A DNA stretch of 36,465 bases, taken from the NCBI RefSeq assembly GCF_036325985.1, contig NZ_JAUHLI010000023.1:1-36465 (forward strand), read 5' to 3'. The notes under the pieces were generated by a model, which worked only from the letters and a program-made list of their open reading frames with translations, was not told the DNA's origin and did not search any database. The DNA is from Alkalimonas cellulosilytica. Its GTDB lineage: Bacteria > Pseudomonadota > Gammaproteobacteria > Enterobacterales > Alteromonadaceae. Position numbers and translations under genes: made by a program. Positions 15,571 to 24,241 of this stretch are shown here, piece after piece. Positions within the stretch are counted from its first letter, which is position 1. The number at the start of each line of letters is the position of its first letter.

Positions 15571-16677
15571 ATGTCGTTGCACAGCGAAATATTAAAAGAA
15601 ATTCAATCAGGCAAGATCCCAGAGAACTTTAAACTTAGCGATCTGAAGAAAAGGCCAATGTCGGACGGCACCTATCGGGTTGGTGATAAAACTTACGGCG
15701 AGTCTACCTTAAATACGATGCCGGCAAATTTATCTGTTGATGCTGACGGTGGCCGATCAGGAAAACATGTTCAAAATGGGGCTATTCCAAAGTACATCCG
15801 TATTGCACGAGGCCAGTATCGATTGATATGTGGCCATGAGCAATTACATGCACCATTTTTAGATGATGAAATACAACACGCTATAGATTTGGACGCTGAA
15901 CCCTATCAGTTTGATGGCAAATTGATAGGTAAATCAACTAGCATTCCAGGCATTGTGATTGATTATTTAACACAAATCCCTTTTCAGTATTATTTCAAGA
16001 AACAAAGAATTAAACATCCAAAAAAGCCTGCACGCGGTTTAAACGAGCGATTAAACGCATATTTTTGGCCGGATCTCTCAACGGGATGGCTTACAACGCA
16101 GCAAGAGATTGGCAAGTTTATTAATGAGTTCAAAGATATTGAGCAATATTCAGACCATCCGACTTCAGATGGCAAATTGTTTAATCTGTTTAAGCGCATC
16201 TGTGATTGGGGTGGTGTTAAGATGCCAGATATTTCCGCACCAGACTTGAAGCAACAGGTGTTTGCCGTTTTAAACATGCTAGACAAAGGTAATGTACCTG
16301 GACCAGAGTTTAAAATTAATAGCGCTTACACGAAACTCTATGCTGTCGCTCGACCAAACGCCTTTGTTATTTTTGACTCTAGAGTTGCTGCAGCCCTCAC
16401 CAGTATTTTGGATAGTGGTTATGAGGAATTCTCTTCGTTACCTGACTGGTCAAAATATTCTGGACTCGGATTTGTAAATGGCCGAGGTGGTAGTCGTCCA
16501 CGAGTACTGCAACACAACTGGAAAAATGGCTATCAAAAGTGGTCTGCGCAACTTGCAGCAAATAAGTTATGCCTCGATATCATTGATCTGATAAATCAAA
16601 AATATGACCAATATGGTTTGGCTCAACCCATAACACTGCGTGAGATTGAAGCAATTTTGTTTATGGAAGGGTATTGA
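15571..16677 (+). CDS. Unknown protein of about 368 residues
   Basis: A large soluble protein without a family that I can name. The N-terminal 150 residues are polar, with short basic stretches. The middle and end (GNVPGPEFKINSAYTKLYAVARPNAFVIFDSRVAAALTS; RPRVLQHNW) look like a folded enzyme-like domain with a conserved-looking FDSRVA segment, as found in several uncharacterised genes near mobile or defence loci. The ATG at 15571 is preceded by TAAGGA at 8 bases; the in-frame ATG at 15562 is too close to that site. It is last in the operon and is followed by promoter copy 3. Base composition is slightly more AT-rich than recCBD. Confidence 0.65.
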   Translation: MSLHSEILKEIQSGKIPENFKLSDLKKRPMSDGTYRVGDKTYGESTLNTMPANLSVDADGGRSGKHVQNGAIPKYIRIARGQYRLICGHEQLHAPFLDDEIQHAIDLDAEPYQFDGKLIGKSTSIPGIVIDYLTQIPFQYYFKKQRIKHPKKPARGLNERLNAYFWPDLSTGWLTTQQEIGKFINEFKDIEQYSDHPTSDGKLFNLFKRICDWGGVKMPDISAPDLKQQVFAVLNMLDKGNVPGPEFKINSAYTKLYAVARPNAFVIFDSRVAAALTSILDSGYEEFSSLPDWSKYSGLGFVNGRGGSRPRVLQHNWKNGYQKWSAQLAANKLCLDIIDLINQKYDQYGLAQPITLREIEAILFMEGY

Positions 16678-16731
16678 CTAAAAGGTCTGACTTGAGAGGT
16701 TGTTTTGGGAATAGAGAATAAAATTAACAAA

Positions 16732-16766
16732 GAGCGACACTAGTTGTCGCTCTTATCTGCTACGCT
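16732..16766 (+). promoter_or_regulatory. TGTC-type WYL promoter, copy 3 (recCBD)
   Basis: GAGCGACA-N5-TGTCGCTC (16732-16752) is a perfect 8-bp inverted repeat, followed by 8 bp and TACGCT (16761-16766). The recC start codon is 49 bp downstream. This places the main double-strand-break repair nuclease under the shared promoter type. Confidence 0.8.
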
Positions 16767-16814
16767 CTGTTGTGCTCATGAAGGATAAAAATAATCCCCT
16801 ATAAAGGAACTCAC

Positions 16815-19800
16815 ATGTCGAACACACTGGTACCAGGACTCGTCGTCGCCCATAGTCATCGTTTGGAAGACCTAACTGCTGTGGCTGTGCAGTTTATCAC
16901 GACCTACCCATTGGCACCGCTTGAAGATGAAACCGTGTTGGTGCAAAGCAATGGTATTGCTCAGTGGTTAAAAATCGAATTGGCCAAGGCCAGTGGCATT
17001 GCCTCGATGATGAACCTGACTTTACCAGCACGCTTTGTGTGGAAAGCCTACCGCACCCTTCTAGGGGATGACATCCCAAAAACTTCGCCATTTGATAAAG
17101 ACCGCTTAAGCTGGCGTATTATGCGGTTGTTGCCCAGTTTGATTGCAAAGCACCGCGACATGGGCGGTCAGCCATTTCGGGTACTGGAAAACTATTTAGG
17201 CACCGCAGGGAGCGGTGCTGCCGAATTAGCTGACGAGTTCAATGAACGCAAACTTTTTCAGTTAAGTGGCCGTATTGCCGATTTATTCGATCAGTATCAG
17301 AATTACCGCGCCGATTGGCTCGATCATTGGGCTCATGGGCGAACCATTCTAAGCTCTGAAGCCGAGCCGGTGGGCGCAGACAGCCTGTGGCAGCCACTAT
17401 TATGGCAAGCTCTGGTGAATGATATTGGCAACGATTTATTTTGGACCAACCGAGCGGAGCTGCACCGGCGCTTTGTGGCCAAAGCTAAAACGCTCACATC
17501 ACCGACTGCCGGGCTGCCCAAGCGGCTGGTGATTTTTGGTATTTCATCACTGCCACAGCAAACGCTCGAAGTGCTGGATGCACTGAAAGGCTGTATGCAA
17601 ATTGTGCTTTGCGTGCACAACCCCTGCCAGCATTACTGGGCCAACATTGTTGATGGCAAAGAAGCGCTGAAAGAAGCACTGAAGCAGGCAAGCAACAAGC
17701 GCCATGCTGTAAAGCCAGGTATGCCTGAGGATACACCGGACGATGCGCTGCATTTGCATGCCCATCCGCTGTTGGCCAGTTGGGGCAAGCAGGGCCGGGA
17801 TTACATTCACCTGCTGGATTTGTACGACGAAACCCTGGCAAAGCAGGCCGTATTTGACGCCGTAAAGTTCGAAATTTTCGACGAAGCACCGGTGCGTAAC
17901 AGGCTGCAGCAGCTGCAAAACGATGTGCTGCATCTACGCCCGCTGCAGGAAACCAGAACGCGATGGCAGGTCGACGCTGCATCCGGCCAGCCTGATTGCT
18001 CGATTCAGTTTCATAGCTGCCACAGCATTCAACGCGAAGTGGAAGTGTTGCACGATCAGTTGCTGGCGGCCTTTGCAGAGGACCCCAGCTTAGAGCCGCG
18101 CAACATCATGGTGATGGTGCCTGATGTGACCGCCTATGCACCGCACATTGATGCTGTTTTTGGCCGGTTTGACGACAATCGCCGCATTCCCTACACCATC
18201 GCTGATCAGGGGCAACGCCATGTGCAACCATTGCTGGTGGCGTTGGAGCAACTGCTGACCATCGAGCAATCGCGGGTGACTCAGACCGATGTACTGTCTC
18301 TGTTGGGTGTGCCGGCCATTCAGCAAGCACTTGATTTTACCGAGCAAGAGTTGGTTCAGCTGCAACAATGGCTGATCGAGGCCGGTGCTCGTTGGGGCCT
18401 CTGTGCTGAGCAGCGGGCGCAATTTGGCATGCCAGCGCATGAGCCCACCAACAGCTGGTGGTTTGCATTGGAGCGTATGGTGTTTGGCTATGCCATGGGA
18501 CGACCGAATGATGAGGCTCAACCCCGTTGGCAATCGATTGAGCCTTACCATGAAGTAGGAGGCCTGTCTGCCGATGCGGTTGGTAAACTGGGGCTGTTTA
18601 TTCAGCTGCTGAACAGCTGGTGGCGCTTTGCCAGCAGTTCGCATGGACTATCTGAGTGGGCCTCTGCCGCCGAGATGCTGTTAGCACGGCTTTTTAAGCC
18701 AGCAAATGATGCCGATTTACTGCTAATCAGTCGCTTGAATGGGCAACTGGTCGAGCTACTAGCGGTGGTGGAGCAAAGCGGGTTTACTGCTCCGCTTACG
18801 CTGGCCACATTCAAAGAGAGCTGGCTTGCGGGTATTGACCAGCCTAATTTAAACCAGCGATTTTTAGCAGGCTCGGTCAATTTTGCCACCCTAATGCCAA
18901 TGCGCGCGATTCCATTTAAGCAAATCTATTTGCTCGGCATGAGTGATGACGCCTACCCAAGACGTCAAGCGGCCATCGACTTTGATTTGATGCGCAGCCA
19001 GTATCGACCAGGGGACCGCTCGCGGCGGGACGACGATCGCTACCTGTTTTTAGAAGCCTTATTGTCTGCCCGCGAAAAGTTTTCTGTCAGCTGGGTAGGG
19101 CGCAGTGCCCAAGACAACAGCGAGTGGCCGCCGTCGGTCTTGGTGGCGCAGCTACGCGATCATTTGGTGAAAGGCTGGTGTCCAAACTCATTGAAGCCAA
19201 AAGATTTTCTTGCATCACTCACAACCGAGCATAAGCTGCAGGCTTTTCATCCGGATTACATGACCGCCGGCACTGGATTATTTACTTATGCACGTGAGTG
19301 GCAAGCTGTCCGCAGTTCAAATGCGATTGGAAACGGTGGGCAGGCACAACCGCTTAAGCCTTGGACGGCAGAGCAAGGGCAGCGTTTGCAGTTGAATCTA
19401 CGCAGTTTGATCAATTTTTTGCGCGAGCCGGCGCAGCCCTTTTTTAATCAACGGTTGAACACTTATTTTGGCAGCGATGAGCAGCAAACCCACGACAGCG
19501 AAACTTTCGCGTTGGACTACTTGCAGCGCTGGCAGCTAAGCAGTGAACTCTTGACGACCGGTGTTGCATGGATGCGAGGGCAGCAAAAGACAGGTACTTT
19601 TGCGGTGCTTGAGGATTTGCAGCCTTTACAACCAGCGTTTGCCGATGTATTTGCCAGGCTGCAGCGTGAAGGAGCGCTTGGGGTCGACACGATTAGCGAA
19701 GGGATCCAGCAACAGGCGCTGCATCTTGTCAGCTTGCCATTGCTGGAGGTATCAAAGGCATTGACAGACAAGCAGCCTATTGCAGATGAAACTATGCTTT

Positions 19801-20483
19801 TTGAATGCAAATTGGAAACAGGCATACCGATGATCATTGAAGATCGCGCCACCCAGTTGTTTACCAATGCTGCCGGTGAGGTCTTTCAGCTGGTTGTAAC
19901 CGCCAGCAAAGCAGAGGCGAAACATCGATTTTTGCCATACCTGAGGCATTTGCTCCTGACTGCCGTTCGCACGAAAAATGCGCAGATAGGAGCGGTGACT
20001 ACGATCGCGGTGTACCGCGAAGCCAAGGATAAGAAAAAAGCTGTTCAAAGTCTGCCTTCGGTTAGCTCAGATCAGGCGAAGGTCGTGCTTGAAGAGTTGT
20101 TGGCAGCTTATGCCCAGTCGTTGTCACATCCATCTGCGGTGGTCGGGGAGTTGGCAGTGGACTGGCTCGATACCTACTGGAAGGCGTTAAATGGCACCTT
20201 GAAGTTGGGCCGAAAAAAACTGCCTGCCTTTGATGCCGATGAGGCAGCCACGGAAGCGACTGCACGGTTATTGAATGCATTGAATGGCGACGATGAATTG
20301 GCCCAAAAATACCCTTATGCGGCTCGAATTCAGCCGGATTTTGAACTGCTACCAGCTGACAGCGCCTTTGCTACAGCACTGCAACGCCTTTACGCCCCAA
20401 TGATTCGATTGGAAAACGGCTTAACTTTGCTTTGCGAGCTTCCTGCTCTGGAAAGTGATGAGCAGCAAGGAGGTTTGAAATGA
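16815..20483 (+). CDS. recC: RecC, exodeoxyribonuclease V gamma subunit
   Basis: A 1222-residue subunit of RecBCD, about 100 residues longer than in E. coli. RecC holds the complex together, splits the strands and scans for Chi. The N-terminal sequence (LVVAHSHRLEDL...VLVQSNGIAQWLKIELA) is diagnostic of RecC. The inactive helicase-like core includes the PMRAIPFKQIYLLGMSDDAYPR block near residue 700 and RRDDDRYLFLEALLSAR after it. Start is supported by AAGGA. The stop overlaps the recB start by four bases. No ptrA lies between recC and recB, unlike in enterics. Transcription probably starts at promoter copy 3. Confidence 0.96.
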   Translation: MSNTLVPGLVVAHSHRLEDLTAVAVQFITTYPLAPLEDETVLVQSNGIAQWLKIELAKASGIASMMNLTLPARFVWKAYRTLLGDDIPKTSPFDKDRLSWRIMRLLPSLIAKHRDMGGQPFRVLENYLGTAGSGAAELADEFNERKLFQLSGRIADLFDQYQNYRADWLDHWAHGRTILSSEAEPVGADSLWQPLLWQALVNDIGNDLFWTNRAELHRRFVAKAKTLTSPTAGLPKRLVIFGISSLPQQTLEVLDALKGCMQIVLCVHNPCQHYWANIVDGKEALKEALKQASNKRHAVKPGMPEDTPDDALHLHAHPLLASWGKQGRDYIHLLDLYDETLAKQAVFDAVKFEIFDEAPVRNRLQQLQNDVLHLRPLQETRTRWQVDAASGQPDCSIQFHSCHSIQREVEVLHDQLLAAFAEDPSLEPRNIMVMVPDVTAYAPHIDAVFGRFDDNRRIPYTIADQGQRHVQPLLVALEQLLTIEQSRVTQTDVLSLLGVPAIQQALDFTEQELVQLQQWLIEAGARWGLCAEQRAQFGMPAHEPTNSWWFALERMVFGYAMGRPNDEAQPRWQSIEPYHEVGGLSADAVGKLGLFIQLLNSWWRFASSSHGLSEWASAAEMLLARLFKPANDADLLLISRLNGQLVELLAVVEQSGFTAPLTLATFKESWLAGIDQPNLNQRFLAGSVNFATLMPMRAIPFKQIYLLGMSDDAYPRRQAAIDFDLMRSQYRPGDRSRRDDDRYLFLEALLSAREKFSVSWVGRSAQDNSEWPPSVLVAQLRDHLVKGWCPNSLKPKDFLASLTTEHKLQAFHPDYMTAGTGLFTYAREWQAVRSSNAIGNGGQAQPLKPWTAEQGQRLQLNLRSLINFLREPAQPFFNQRLNTYFGSDEQQTHDSETFALDYLQRWQLSSELLTTGVAWMRGQQKTGTFAVLEDLQPLQPAFADVFARLQREGALGVDTISEGIQQQALHLVSLPLLEVSKALTDKQPIADETMLFECKLETGIPMIIEDRATQLFTNAAGEVFQLVVTASKAEAKHRFLPYLRHLLLTAVRTKNAQIGAVTTIAVYREAKDKKKAVQSLPSVSSDQAKVVLEELLAAYAQSLSHPSAVVGELAVDWLDTYWKALNGTLKLGRKKLPAFDADEAATEATARLLNALNGDDELAQKYPYAARIQPDFELLPADSAFATALQRLYAPMIRLENGLTLLCELPALESDEQQGGLK

Positions 20484-23400
20484 GTTCAGAAGCAATCGAT
20501 TTGACCAATCCGCTGGATTTTCCACTGCATGGCAGCCGCTTGATTGAAGCCAGTGCCGGAACCGGCAAAACCTACACCATTGCTGCGCTCTATGTACGTT
20601 TGGTACTGCAACATGGCCGGCAAGGCCTGTGCTTTGCCCGGGAGTTGCTACCAAAAGATATTCTGGTGATGACCTTTACCCGGGCTGCAACGGCAGAACT
20701 GTCGGATCGCATTCGAACCCGCTTAAGCGACGCCGCGGATTACTTTCGAGCGGATAACGCCAGCAAAGACGATGAATTTTTGCAAAACCTCAAAGCCTAT
20801 TATCTGCAAGCGGGCAGCAGTGAAGCCGATCTTAGCCGGTTGGCGCGGCGCTTAGAGCTGGCCGCAGAGTCGATGGACGAGTCGGCGGTACATACCATCA
20901 ACGGTTGGTGCCAGAAAATGCTGACCGAGCATGCCTTTGCCAGTGGCAGCTTGTTTGAACAAGAGGTAAAAACGGAAGAAGACGAGCTAAAACTGGCGGC
21001 GGCTGAGGATTATTTTCGACGTTTTGTCTACAACTTGAAGCCTGAACTTGCTCAAGAGGTGATCGACCTATTTTCATCCCCGGAGCAACTGGTAAAAAAA
21101 ATAGGCCGTGCCGCTGAAGGGGAGTTGTTGGCAACCCAGGATTACCCACCTTTAGCGGCAGTACATGAGGAAGTTCGCTTCAAGGCTGAATCAGAAGTGC
21201 AGTTACTCAAAGATAAGTATCGTAAAGCCTCAAATGTGTTAGCGATGGTTTTAGATTTGACGAATTTACATAATGAAACCAGGAAGTCGGCAGCTCAAGC
21301 ATTATCGCTCTGGTTAAACACGTCAGCTATTGAAATTGTGTTCGATAAGAGTGAGCAAAAAAAAGAGTTAACCTATGATAAACTTTTTGGTAAGTTCGGG
21401 GCTGATTTGCCTGCAGTCGCTGAAGTATTTAAAGACTTGTTGGACGATGTGGAAAAAACGAAAGCGATCGCCAAACAAGCAGATTCCACTTTACTGCAGC
21501 ATGCCAGTGGCTACATTTATGCCCGTTTCCAAGAGCTGAAACAACAAGCCGCCATCATGGGGTTTGACGACATGCTGACCCGGCTGCGCGATGCTTTGCG
21601 TGGGCCCAATGGCCAGCTTTTAGCGCAATGCATTCGTGAACAGTACCCGGTAGCGCTGGTCGATGAGTTTCAGGATACCGATCCGGTGCAGTACGAAATT
21701 TTCGATACCATTTACCGGGTGGAGCGCAATGATGCTGAGACCGGTATCTTCCTAATTGGCGATCCCAAGCAAGCCATTTACAGCTTTCGTAACGCAGATA
21801 TTTTTACCTACTTAAAAGCCCGTCACGCCACCGAGGGCCGGCATTACAATCTGAAGAAAAACTTCCGCTCCACTAAAGCGATGGTAGATGCGGTGAATGC
21901 GCTGTTTTATCGTGCCGATGAGAACACCGACCGCGGCGCCTTCTTATACAAGCAAGAAATTCCCTTTGTCAGTGTCGATGTTAATGGCCAAAGCAAGGTG
22001 TTTAAAGGGCTGGATGGCACCGAAACTGCCGCGCTGCATTGGCATGTGGTCCCAGAGCCTGCGGCCAAAAAAGATGCCTACCAAAAACCGGCTGCCCGCT
22101 ACCATGCCAACCTGATAGCCCAGCTGTTAAACAGCGATAAAGCTGGGTTTTACGAAGGCGATGCTCGAACCGCGGTGGCTCCGAAAGATATTGCTGTGCT
22201 GGTGGCAAATGCCAAAGAAGCACGGCTCATTAGAGCGGAACTGAGCAAGCGTGGTATTCGCAGTGTCTATCTGTCTGAGAGTGACTCTGTGTATGCGCAG
22301 CCGGTTGCCAGTGATTTACTTGCGTTGGTGCAGGCCTGCGCACAGCCCCTCGACACAAGGAGGGTTCGCCGCGCTTTGGCGGTACCGCTACTGGCCGAGC
22401 CGCTAAGCCGCCTGATTGACTATCAGGAAAACGAGTTGGCTTGGGAAGCTGCAGTCGAGCGGTTTATGGACTATCACGAATTGTGGCTGCGATTTGGTGT
22501 CTTGGCGGCGCTTCAACGCTTATTGCACGATTTTCAGGTGCCGGCAAGGTTGCTGGCTGATGCGGGGGAAGGAGAGCGTCAACTGGCCGATACGCTGCAC
22601 ATTTGTGAGTTACTGCAACAAGCCAGCGTAACGCTCGAAGGCATGGCGAGCCTGGAAGAGCACTTTGCACTGCAGGTGCAGGAATACAAGGTAGCCGTTA
22701 GCTTTGAAGGGAGCAGCAAACGCACCAACAGCGAAGCCTTGCAATTGCGTCTCGAAAGCGACGCAGAATTGGTCAAGGTGATTACCTACCATAAGTCGAA
22801 AGGCTTGCAATACCCCCTGGTGTTTATGCCGTTTCCGGCTTATACCATGAAGGAAGGTGATCGCTTTAAAGACTATAGGTTTCCACAAAGCTATCATGCG
22901 TTGGGCCCTCAGGGAGAGCGAGTGAAAAAAATTGCCTGGAGCAAGGGTGATAAAGAAGCGAAGTCTTACATTTTAGAGGAAGCATTGGCAGAAGATGTAC
23001 GCAAGATGTATGTGGCTTTAACACGGGCGGAATTTGCCACCTTTGTCACCTTGCAGGTGGTGGGCGAACCTAAGCACAACCCGCTGTTTCATCTACTATA
23101 TGGTGACGAAACAAATACCGAAAAGTTAACCGATGTACTGGAAAAAGCACGCGAGCGTTGGCAGTCCCCTGGTGTACTTCATACGGAAGTTGCCGTGATG
23201 CAGGAAACAGAACAGGTGTCCTTGCAGGGTAGGGATGAGCCCGTTCAATCCCTAACAGCTTTGATTTTTGCCGGTGACTTCAAGTCACGTTCCTGGTGGG
23301 TGAGTAGTTACAGTGCACTTAGTTATGGCACTGAGATGCAAACACCCGAGACCCCGTTGGAAATGAACATGCTTGAGGGAAAGCGCGATGATGCTGTTCC

Positions 23401-24241
23401 AGCTGTGGTCGTCGATGAGCATGCTGCAATGGCCCGGATTGAATATAAGGCAGACAAGGCACCTGGTACAGCAAGCGGCGAAGGGCGCATTCATCATTTG
23501 CCCAAAGGAGCAGGACCGGGCACCTTTTTGCACACTTTGCTGGAAGATGCGGCTGAACTTGGTTTTGATGAGGTTGCAAAAAACTCAGAGGTACGATCGA
23601 GCATGCTGGACAAAGCCTGCAAAAATCCATATTGGCAAGAGCATCGTGCTGCGCTTGATAGCTGGTTGCAGCAGTATCTGCAAGTCCGTTTCGAATTGCC
23701 AGGCGAAGGGGGTGCAGCAAACCACAGCGTAGCACTGGCTGACTTAACCACTTATAAAGCCGAACCTGAGTTTTGGTTTGAAACCCGCCAGGTCAGCACC
23801 ACACGGCTGGACGCGCTGATAGCCCGGCACATTCATCCGGCATTTCCGCGGCCTAAGCTCGACGCTACCCGGCTTAATGGCATGCTCAAAGGCTTTATCG
23901 ACCTGGTGTTCGAGTACCACGGCAAATACTACGTGGCGGACTACAAGTCGAACTGGCTGGGGGAGCATGATGCCGATTACAACCTTGACGCCATGCGCAG
24001 CAAAATTCTGGCCAGCCGCTACGACTTGCAGTACGTGCTTTACATCTTGGCACTGCATAAATTACTTAAAGCCCGGCTGGGTGAGGCGTATTGTTACGAC
24101 CGCCATGTTGGTGGCGCCGTCTATTTGTTTTTGCGGGGGCATCATGCCGATAGCCGAGGCGCTTTTTTCGACCGGCCGCCACGGCAGCTGATTGAAGCGC
24201 TGGAGAGTGAGTTTTTAGCTCAAGGAGAAGCCCATGTCTGA
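20480..24241 (+). CDS. recB: RecB, exodeoxyribonuclease V beta subunit (helicase-nuclease)
   Basis: A 1253-residue UvrD-type 3'-5' helicase with a C-terminal nuclease. Walker A is EASAGTGKTYTI (residues 23-34), followed by MTFTRAATAEL, then LVDEFQDTDPVQYEIF (Walker B), GDPKQAIYSFRNAD, and the late helicase motif VITYHKSKGLQYPLVF. The nuclease domain keeps GFIDLVFEYHGKYYVADYKSNWLG with the metal-binding Asp and the Lys of the DYKSNWLG motif, so it should cut DNA. It loads RecA after Chi in relatives; whether the local Chi sequence is the enteric one cannot be seen here. It overlaps recC by 4 bases and recD by 8. Confidence 0.97.
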   Translation: MSSEAIDLTNPLDFPLHGSRLIEASAGTGKTYTIAALYVRLVLQHGRQGLCFARELLPKDILVMTFTRAATAELSDRIRTRLSDAADYFRADNASKDDEFLQNLKAYYLQAGSSEADLSRLARRLELAAESMDESAVHTINGWCQKMLTEHAFASGSLFEQEVKTEEDELKLAAAEDYFRRFVYNLKPELAQEVIDLFSSPEQLVKKIGRAAEGELLATQDYPPLAAVHEEVRFKAESEVQLLKDKYRKASNVLAMVLDLTNLHNETRKSAAQALSLWLNTSAIEIVFDKSEQKKELTYDKLFGKFGADLPAVAEVFKDLLDDVEKTKAIAKQADSTLLQHASGYIYARFQELKQQAAIMGFDDMLTRLRDALRGPNGQLLAQCIREQYPVALVDEFQDTDPVQYEIFDTIYRVERNDAETGIFLIGDPKQAIYSFRNADIFTYLKARHATEGRHYNLKKNFRSTKAMVDAVNALFYRADENTDRGAFLYKQEIPFVSVDVNGQSKVFKGLDGTETAALHWHVVPEPAAKKDAYQKPAARYHANLIAQLLNSDKAGFYEGDARTAVAPKDIAVLVANAKEARLIRAELSKRGIRSVYLSESDSVYAQPVASDLLALVQACAQPLDTRRVRRALAVPLLAEPLSRLIDYQENELAWEAAVERFMDYHELWLRFGVLAALQRLLHDFQVPARLLADAGEGERQLADTLHICELLQQASVTLEGMASLEEHFALQVQEYKVAVSFEGSSKRTNSEALQLRLESDAELVKVITYHKSKGLQYPLVFMPFPAYTMKEGDRFKDYRFPQSYHALGPQGERVKKIAWSKGDKEAKSYILEEALAEDVRKMYVALTRAEFATFVTLQVVGEPKHNPLFHLLYGDETNTEKLTDVLEKARERWQSPGVLHTEVAVMQETEQVSLQGRDEPVQSLTALIFAGDFKSRSWWVSSYSALSYGTEMQTPETPLEMNMLEGKRDDAVPAVVVDEHAAMARIEYKADKAPGTASGEGRIHHLPKGAGPGTFLHTLLEDAAELGFDEVAKNSEVRSSMLDKACKNPYWQEHRAALDSWLQQYLQVRFELPGEGGAANHSVALADLTTYKAEPEFWFETRQVSTTRLDALIARHIHPAFPRPKLDATRLNGMLKGFIDLVFEYHGKYYVADYKSNWLGEHDADYNLDAMRSKILASRYDLQYVLYILALHKLLKARLGEAYCYDRHVGGAVYLFLRGHHADSRGAFFDRPPRQLIEALESEFLAQGEAHV

